DNA of 64,000 nucleotides from CAYFJO01 sp964343305 (GTDB taxonomy: Bacteria > Planctomycetota > Planctomycetia > Pirellulales > Pirellulaceae), in assembly GCA_964343305.1 (NCBI GenBank), contig CAYFJO010000007.1, forward strand, positions 1 through 64,000. The letters run 5' to 3'. This document shows positions 53,501 through 64,000 of this stretch, piece after piece (positions within the stretch are counted from its first letter, which is position 1; each line of letters starts with the position of its first letter). Under the pieces are notes generated by a model. That model was given only the letters and a program-made list of their open reading frames with translations. It was not told the DNA's origin and ran no database searches. Both the position numbers and the translations under genes were made by a program.

Positions 53501-55006
53501 AGCGACGGCGAAGCGGATTTCTACGAATGTTTCAGCAACGCCTTCAAAACCTCGCCGGCAGGACACGACTTCATCTGCGGTTTGCAGCGCGACGCGGCCG
53601 GCAACTTCTACACTGCGTCGGGCAACCAAGGATTGTTGCGAATCTCCAAGGACGGCCAACGAGCCGACGTGATCGCGACGGGCTTTCGCAATCCAGATGG
53701 TTTGGGATTGCTGCCAGACGGGACGGTGACCGTTCCCTGCTCCGAAGGCGGGTGGACGCCCGCGTCGATGATCTGTGCCGTTCGGCCACAAGATTCACTT
53801 CCTCATTTTGGATATCCCGGCCCGCGAAACGGCAAACGACCGGAACTGCCATTGGTTTATCTGCCTCGCGGGCTGGACAACTCCTGCGGGGGACAAACGA
53901 CCGTCACGAGCGATCGTTGGGGGCCACTTGAAAATCAACTGCTACACTTTTCATTCGGCACGGGGGCGCACCTGCTGTTGCTGCGCGACGAGGTCGGCGG
54001 GCAACTCCAAGGGGCCGTCGTTCCGCTGCCCGGCGAATTTCGTTCGGGTGCGCATCGTGGACGGTTCAGCCCCCACGACGGTCAGCTTTACATCACCGGC
54101 ATGCAAGGTTGGGGGAGCTATACGCCGGACGTCGGTTGTCTTCAACGAGTGCGCTATACGGGCGAATCGGTGCAACTGCCGATCACATTTCACATTCACG
54201 AAAATGGCATTCGCATCACGTTTTCCGCAACGCTGGATTCGAAAGTGGCCGGGGACGCGCGAAGTCATTTCGCCCAGTGTTGGAATTATCGTTACAGCAG
54301 TGCCTATGGTTCGCCCGAATTTTCGACGCGGCACATGGGCATGCGAGGGCATGATGTCGAGCCCATCACGTCGGTGCATGTGCTGAGCGACGGCAAGACG
54401 ATATTCTTGGAAATGCCCGACCTTCAGCCCGTGAATCAACTCCATTTGCGATTGCAATCGTCGGCCGATGTGTTTCACGATTTGTTCGTAACGGTGCACG
54501 CGCTTGACGAGCCGTTCGACGAACTGCCCGACTACCGTCCGACCAACAAGACCATCCGTCCCCATCCGATCCTTGCCGATTTGGCAATGGCGACCCGCAG
54601 TGTGCCCAACCCACATCGCGCGAAGATCGAAGGTGCACGTCCCGTGACGATCGAAACCGGAACCAACTTGTCATACGTACAGCGCACCGTTCGTGTCCGA
54701 GTTGGCGAACCCATCGCGTTGACGCTCTCGAATCCCGATGTCGTGCCACACAACTGGGCTCTCGCTAAACCAGGCACACTGCAAAGAGTCGGTCTTTTGA
54801 CCAACCATTTGATCTCCGATCCCGAAGCAGCGCTCCGACATTACGTGCCTCAGACCAGCGACGTGCTGGTGTTCACCGACGTGGTTCTGCCGCGCAACAG
54901 ATTCACCATCTACTTTCACGCACCCAAGCAACCGGGCCGCTATCCTTATTTGTGCACCTTCCCCGGCCACTGGCCTGTGATGAATGGCGAATTGATCGTC
55001 GAGTAA
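50534..55006 (+). CDS. 1490-residue secreted fusion: TIM barrel, LamG, c-type haem, propeller, azurin-type copper site
   Basis: Start at ATG 50534 gives a Sec signal peptide (LLLGICLACLLPLESALA). In order: a xylose-isomerase-like TIM barrel (about 30-285), a LamG-type domain (315-455, MFVDGKQVADQSIEATG), a PVC haem domain with Cys519, Cys522 and His523 (CLSCHK), a DUF6797-like region (about 680-900), a sorbosone-type propeller (about 900-1240, GFRNPDGLGLLPDG), and a C-terminal cupredoxin-like domain. That last domain has His1406 (VVPHNW) and the loop Cys1474-TFPG-His1479-WPV-Met1483, the exact spacing of azurin. It probably couples sugar oxidation or binding to electron transfer in the periplasm. 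The start lies 8 bases after the preceding stop. Confidence 0.85.
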   Translation: MKNLLLGICLACLLPLESALAQQIEPPIKDDVFARKNLVAWCIVPFDGKERGPAERAEMIKRLSLRRVAYDWRNEHVPTFEQEILEYKKRDIEYFAFWSVHDEAFRLFEKHGLKPQIWRTLGSPGGASQDARVAEAAKQMLPLVERTRKLGSKLGLYNHGGWGGEPENMVAVCKYLHKHHDAKHVGIVYNLHHGHSHIGDFAKWLELMKPHLLCLNLNGMETDGDKKGRKILPLGEGEHDVALLKTIRDSDYDGPIGIIGHTQDDVEQRLQDNLDGLDWIRPQLKGAPAGPKPTLRTWSPQKHAPPANQPGVLLKGRSEYRKPPITIECRATLTSKNGYNILVANDTKKSGAHWEIFSMNGSGLLTAYLPGYKPDHVRSKAMICDNQPHSLAMIFESNRVQMFVDGKQVADQSIEATGRETVAGGLAIGGLVEGGLGCSGTIQWVRISSGQRELAASPDVKNDGETLLLWRPVEYKEASEKSSANAPYSLEFVAELLNKASGGSPHRGLMAFSSAKSACLSCHKIGQHGGSVGPDLTKIAGERKPHEIVESVLWPKRHVRPEFVAHQIVTDDGRSRQGYIVKRDDKQIVFRDPTKTEQTDFSIALDEIEQQREVGSLMPDNLLASMTADQQIDLLRFLLALGGPDGLPADEMDALLSHAMAHAHGPASFPFDRKPLHPKDWPNWQHHVNRDRIYDFYAKQADYFRAQEKRSPLLMEFPGLDGGELGHWGNQNEQTWASDRWNETKLGSVHCGVFRGAGVTVPRGVCVRLGDDGELSACFNPNTLTYDALWTDGFVKFSSVRHGFMHGAMMDGRGLPRPASERINKPFKYLGFFRSGKRILFSYRVGDEHLLDAPWVEDGQLTRVILPADEHPLRHLLRDATPQWPQTMTTPVEHGSGLPYAVDTIHLPTQNPWSALLYCNGQGFLPDGSALVCTMQGDVWHVSGFEYPSKQATWRRFAAGLHHAQGLLVDDDGIFVIGRDQITRLHDLNSDGEADFYECFSNAFKTSPAGHDFICGLQRDAAGNFYTASGNQGLLRISKDGQRADVIATGFRNPDGLGLLPDGTVTVPCSEGGWTPASMICAVRPQDSLPHFGYPGPRNGKRPELPLVYLPRGLDNSCGGQTTVTSDRWGPLENQLLHFSFGTGAHLLLLRDEVGGQLQGAVVPLPGEFRSGAHRGRFSPHDGQLYITGMQGWGSYTPDVGCLQRVRYTGESVQLPITFHIHENGIRITFSATLDSKVAGDARSHFAQCWNYRYSSAYGSPEFSTRHMGMRGHDVEPITSVHVLSDGKTIFLEMPDLQPVNQLHLRLQSSADVFHDLFVTVHALDEPFDELPDYRPTNKTIRPHPILADLAMATRSVPNPHRAKIEGARPVTIETGTNLSYVQRTVRVRVGEPIALTLSNPDVVPHNWALAKPGTLQRVGLLTNHLISDPEAALRHYVPQTSDVLVFTDVVLPRNRFTIYFHAPKQPGRYPYLCTFPGHWPVMNGELIVE

Positions 55007-55087
55007 TGGTTCCGTTGGTGATGTCAAAATCAAAACGTGAAACGGGAAGCAATTGATGCTAAGTACCTGTCCAAAATGAGAAGAATA

Positions 55088-55312
55088 ATGTTAGGGATAT
55101 TGCAAACCGCCGGCTCTCGTACACTTTCGCGGCGAGATTGGTTGCGAATTGGTGGCGTTGGAGTTTGCGCACTGACCCTTAGCGATTTGGTTTGCGCCGA
55201 TAGCAATTCAACGAGCCGTACCCGTCGATTTGGGCAGGCGAAATCGTGCGTCGTGATCTTTCAATTTGGTGGGCCGGGTCAACAAAACACAATTGCGCAA
55301 GATCCAGAATAA
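55088..55312 (+). pseudogene. N-terminal remnant of a DUF1501 protein
   Basis: MLGILQTAGSRTLSRRDWLR is the typical beginning of DUF1501 proteins, including the Tat-type RRDWLRIGG. It is followed by VCALTLSDLV, a spacer, and SCVVIFQFGGPGQQNTIAQD, which matches the conserved SGGPSHxDTFD region with changes. The frame then ends at a TAA after about 74 residues, whereas the family has about 400-480. Almost all of the domain is missing. It is best read as a truncated gene. Confidence 0.7.
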
Positions 55313-55589
55313 GTAGGGTGACGGGAACGGGGAATTCTGTGAACTTCGCAAACCCATTTCCCATCCGACAGAACGAGCCAGGCCAAGTTCGTGTTTTCGT
55401 CCGATCTGCCGCTTCAAGAATACGATCGAATACCGATCGCGAAGATCTGATGCCAACTCGTCAAACGACGTCTGTTCAAGTAACGGCGCATCATCCGCGT
55501 CGAACGTACCATGCCTCATTTGGTCCAACAAATCCTTGATTTCGGTCGTTAGGACCTGTCCAAAAACAAAACCGTGATTTGGGAGCAAG

Positions 55590-55610
55590 CTACCGGCTTC
55601 ATGCCGGTAG
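55590..55610. repeat. Short perfect hairpin CTACCGGC/GCCGGTAG
   Basis: CTACCGGC (55590-55597) and GCCGGTAG (55603-55610) pair perfectly around TTCAT. The sequence contains GTAG and CTAC, but inside the stem and in the opposite order to the longer elements, so it may be a half element or a different family. Confidence 0.6.
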
Positions 55611-55654
55611 TTCTTGACCTTCCGCCTGAACAAAAGGCTTAAACCATGTCATGG

Positions 55655-55742
55655 ATGCCACCGAACTTGCTTCGGGGGAGCTTCACCTTTAGTGGTACTT
55701 GGTCATAGAAGTAATGTTCCCGCGAAGCAAGTTCGGGGGCAT
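55655..55742. repeat. 88-base inverted repeat with 20-base arms
   Basis: Arms 55655-55674 (begins ATGCCACCGAACTTGCTTCG) and 55723-55742 pair over 20 bases with one mismatch. The 48-base centre has no open structure that I can name. It lies in the repeat-rich gap upstream of the antitoxin gene. Confidence 0.75.
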
Positions 55743-55782
55743 TCCGAGATCGCAACGCATTTGGTCAGGTAAGTGGTAAGTA

Positions 55783-55803
55783 CCCCCGACATTAAGTCGG
55801 GGG
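55783..55803. repeat. GC-rich hairpin CCCCCGAC/GTCGGGGG
   Basis: CCCCCGAC (55783-55790) and GTCGGGGG (55796-55803) pair perfectly around ATTAA. A run of A and T follows on the plus strand (GCATTTAAAAAGG), so a terminator-like function is possible, but no gene ends nearby. Confidence 0.6.
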
Positions 55804-55936
55804 CATTTAAAAAGGTCAAACTGCCGTGTCGCCGCCGCTTCTGGCAGAGCCGGCCGCACACAACCTTGATTGCCAATGATGGGATTCATCGGATAGAATT
55901 GCTTTTGGCGACGACACATCCAAGCAGGAAAACAAA

Positions 55937-56197
55937 ATGGACGAACTTTCAGCCGACAACCAGACATTCGTCAATCAAGTCGTTACATCGGGTCGATTCA
56001 CAACTCCGCAAGACGCGATTAATGAAGCTGTCCGTTTGATGCGGGACGAAGAGTCGCGAAACGGTCCGCTTACGACTCAGTTGTTCACTGCCCACGAGTG
56101 GTGCGATCGTTTTGAAAAGTGGGCTGCGAGCCATCGTGATCTTCCGCGCGAGGCGGACGATAGCCGCGATAGTATTTACGCGGGTCGTGGGGAATGA
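55937..56197 (+). CDS. ParD-type (ribbon-helix-helix) antitoxin-like protein
   Basis: 86 residues. The first 40 (SADNQTFVNQVVTSGRFTTP, then QDAINEAVRLMRDEE) fit the ribbon-helix-helix DNA-binding fold of ParD-like antitoxins. The C-terminal half would wrap the toxin and is polar. The stop overlaps the toxin ATG by four bases (ATGA), as expected for coupled toxin-antitoxin genes. RHH antitoxins normally repress their own promoter; possible operator palindromes lie in the upstream repeat-rich region, but none could be assigned. Confidence 0.75.
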   Translation: MDELSADNQTFVNQVVTSGRFTTPQDAINEAVRLMRDEESRNGPLTTQLFTAHEWCDRFEKWAASHRDLPREADDSRDSIYAGRGE

Positions 56198-56650
56198 TCC
56201 TGATCGACACGAATGTGCTGCTGAGAGTCGCGCAGCCAACTCATTCGCATTGCGCGATTGCCAAGGAAGCGGTGAAGACAGCTCGGCTACGCGGTTTCAT
56301 TCCCGTGCATCGTTCCCCACGTCATCTACGAGTATTGGGTCGTGGCGACGCGGCCAATAGCTGACAACGGACTCGGTATGACGGTCGGTGAGGCAAAGGA
56401 CGATGTGGCAAAAATCATCGAGCAGTTTCATCTTCTTCGTGATGAACGGGCGATTTTCGATCATTGGCAGGAACTGGCGTATCAGTATGACGTTCACGGC
56501 AAGTCAGCCCACGACACCAGACTCATCGCGGCAATGCAATGCCATGGAATTTCAAATCTATTGACGTTCAACGACAAAGACTTTCAGCGTTACGCCGGCA
56601 TAAGTGTCATCCATCCCGATAACGCGACAAGCCTTCCCGTTAAGGATTAG
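56194..56650 (+). pseudogene. VapC-like PIN-domain toxin broken by a frameshift
   Basis: From ATG 56194 the frame reads MILIDTNVLLRVAQPTHSHC, a PIN-domain start with the first acidic residue at Asp5. It stays in frame to RGFIP near 56303, then one extra base (around 56304) throws it off. In the +1 frame the domain continues with IVPHVIYEYWVVATRP, DTRLIAAMQCHGISNLLTFND and FQRYAGISVIHPDN, giving the second and later acidic residues. Correcting one base restores a protein of about 150 residues, the normal VapC length. The lesion may be real (a disabled toxin) or a sequencing error. Confidence 0.78.
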
Positions 56651-56813
56651 CCCGTCTGAAGCCGCAAATTATGGGAACTTCTGCGAAAGAAGATGCGTCA
56701 AACGGAGCACCTCAGTTCCGGCGCGGGTAAACTTTTGTAGATCAGCTACCCCTAAAAATCTTGCATACCTCGATTTGCTCCGCGCCCAAGTGGAGCCGCA
56801 CAGGAGTCTCACG

Positions 56814-63173
<6,360 letters not shown>

Positions 63174-63279
63174 CTTTGAGTTAGATGCACGAGATTGCTT
63201 CGGAATTCTTGTTAACTCAGCGCACAAAAAAACGGAAATATATATTCCGTTCTTCAGGATGTTAACGTTTATTCAATCT

Positions 63280-63465
63280 TCAATCGGGCTTCTTTGGGGG
63301 TGGCTGTGGTGTAGGCGTATCGCCGTTTTGGGGTTTGTCTGGTTGAGTGTGGGATTGCGAAAACTTCTGTGATTCAACAACACCTGGCCGCTGGTATGGA
63401 CCTGGGGACGTCACATCACGTGGATATGTTGTATAAGGTATTGATTGGTTATTTTTTGGGGCCAT
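63280..63465 (-). CDS. Small proline-rich protein
   Basis: 61 residues starting MAPKNNQSIPYTTYPRDV and ending DTPTPQPPPKKPD. It is rich in Pro, Gln and Lys, with no signal peptide, and is probably disordered. The ATG overlaps the end of the upstream serine-protease-like gene by 17 bases, which suggests that the two are cotranscribed. No family recognised; it could be a non-functional frame, but the overlap and composition favour a gene. Confidence 0.4.
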   Translation of the reverse strand: MAPKNNQSIPYTTYPRDVTSPGPYQRPGVVESQKFSQSHTQPDKPQNGDTPTPQPPPKKPD

Positions 63466-64000
63466 GACGTTTGTTCCCTGAATGTGTTTGTTCCCACCCA
63501 TTAAACATGACAAGGGAGTTGAATTGTAGGTTCAAGTGCGGTTCTCTGGAAGCGAGAATCTTGCCTTTTGTGATGCCACGATATGCTAGCCTTGATGATT
63601 CCATAATAGCATCCACCGTCTCAAAATCCACTGGATCGACCATAATTGATGCTTTATTAACGTCTTCGATGCTGGCTTGCAAATATGACGGACTGGGGGC
63701 ATTACAGGGTAATTCCAATTGGGGGACCGGGGACATGAGTTTTGCCCCTTCCGGACTATTTAGTACTTCTGCGATAGGGTGAAAGGGTTTACGCTCTTCA
63801 AGCTCATGTTCGATGTCCAGCCACAATTCCCACATGAGTCCTTCTAAATCGATGTCGCGTTTGCTGTTCACGGGGAGCCCAATTTCCTTTGCTTCGCTAC
63901 GGCTAACTGGATAAGAATGTGAATGAAATTGCCGACTTAGGTTTTCGATAAGCGTTCGTTTGTGAACTTGATCGTCCTCTCCCATGTGCATTCCTAAGAG
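63449..64000 (-). CDS. C-terminal part of a serine-dehydrogenase-proteinase-like protein
   Basis: The frame is open to the window edge, so this is a partial gene whose N terminus lies beyond position 64000. The visible 183 residues include LIENLSRQFHSHSYPVSRSE and AKEIGLPVNSKRDIDLEGLM, which match the region following the ClpP-like core in the SDH_sah (serine dehydrogenase proteinase) family, where HGxxISRxEAKELGL is typical. The tail after residue 60 is specific to this protein. The catalytic serine would lie outside the window. Family assignment is probable, not certain. Confidence 0.55.
   Translation of the reverse strand, partial: LLGMHMGEDDQVHKRTLIENLSRQFHSHSYPVSRSEAKEIGLPVNSKRDIDLEGLMWELWLDIEHELEERKPFHPIAEVLNSPEGAKLMSPVPQLELPCNAPSPSYLQASIEDVNKASIMVDPVDFETVDAIMESSRLAYRGITKGKILASREPHLNLQFNSLVMFNGWEQTHSGNKRHGPKK

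Larger units (their letters stand above)
55313..55936. other. Repeat-rich intergenic region
   Basis: 624 bases with no supported gene. On the minus strand 55208-55633 is open and has coding-like codon use, including FDADDAPLLEQTSFDELASD, but no recognised domain or start, and it overlaps the DUF1501 remnant. Three separate palindromes (55590-55610, 55655-55742, 55783-55803) occupy the right half. The region looks like the scar of rearrangement between the large fusion gene and the toxin-antitoxin pair. Confidence 0.5.

Noticed and set aside
55208..55633. Minus-strand open frame with coding-like codon use
   Set aside because: No domain, ribosome site or homologous family could be named, and it overlaps the DUF1501 remnant. 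It is kept only as a remark in the intergenic entry.
148..55803. Possible CRISPR arrays from the recurring palindromes
   Set aside because: Copies are scattered singly over tens of kilobases without regular spacers, and there are no cas genes.

Overview
The window looks like a chromosomal piece of a planctomycete, probably of the Pirellulales/Rhodopirellula type. This rests on protein content, not on a marker gene. The typical families are large PVC-type proteins with a CxxCH haem motif, ThuA-domain proteins, Tat-exported Gfo/Idh/MocA oxidoreductases, a DUF1501 remnant, xylose-isomerase-like TIM barrels, caspase-like lipoproteins and very large secreted proteins. Ribosome-binding sites are mostly weak. 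No rRNA, tRNA, phage, CRISPR array or complete insertion sequence was recognised.

Layout. 0-5 kb: a thioredoxin-like protein, a remnant of a formylglycine-generating-enzyme domain, a secreted subtilase with a PDZ domain, and oligoendopeptidase F. 5-10.4 kb: two consecutive lipoproteins with intact caspase-type His/Cys dyads, the second carrying two WD40 propellers. 10.4-16.8 kb: an Eis-like acetyltransferase, a BshC-like protein coupled to a family 2 glycosyltransferase, a small secretin-motif protein and a DegT-type aminotransferase. 16.8-24 kb: methionyl-tRNA synthetase, a PVC haem protein interrupted in frame by a palindromic element, and a MoaD/ThiS protein overlapping an FAD oxidoreductase gene. 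24-33 kb: three ThuA-domain genes, two Tat-exported Gfo/Idh/MocA proteins, an OFA-type transporter and a frameshifted Uma2 gene. 33-38.5 kb: a DUF6174-like protein, pyruvate kinase, a TolC-type lipoprotein and membrane proteins. 38.4-45.6 kb: a probable sugar or sugar-acid catabolic region with three Gfo/Idh/MocA genes, an MFS transporter and two TIM-barrel isomerases. 45.8-50.5 kb: an Hsp70 homologue, a TauD-type dioxygenase, RtcA and a zinc-ribbon membrane protein. 50.5-55 kb: one 1490-residue protein with a TIM barrel, LamG-like fold, c-type haem motif, propeller and azurin-type copper site. 55-64 kb: a DUF1501 remnant, palindromic repeats, a ParD/VapC-like pair with a frameshifted toxin, a 2119-residue secreted protein, and the end of a serine-dehydrogenase-proteinase-like gene running off the window.

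The most unusual feature is the density of short palindromic elements in several unrelated sequence families. At least five share one design: GTAG at one end, CTAC at the other, and usually a hairpin in each arm. This is the layout of REPINs, which RAYT transposases mobilise in other bacteria. One sits in frame inside a coding region and another supplies the stop codon of a gene. No transposase is present in the window. The three broken genes (Uma2, the VapC-like toxin and DUF1501) may be natural decay or assembly errors.
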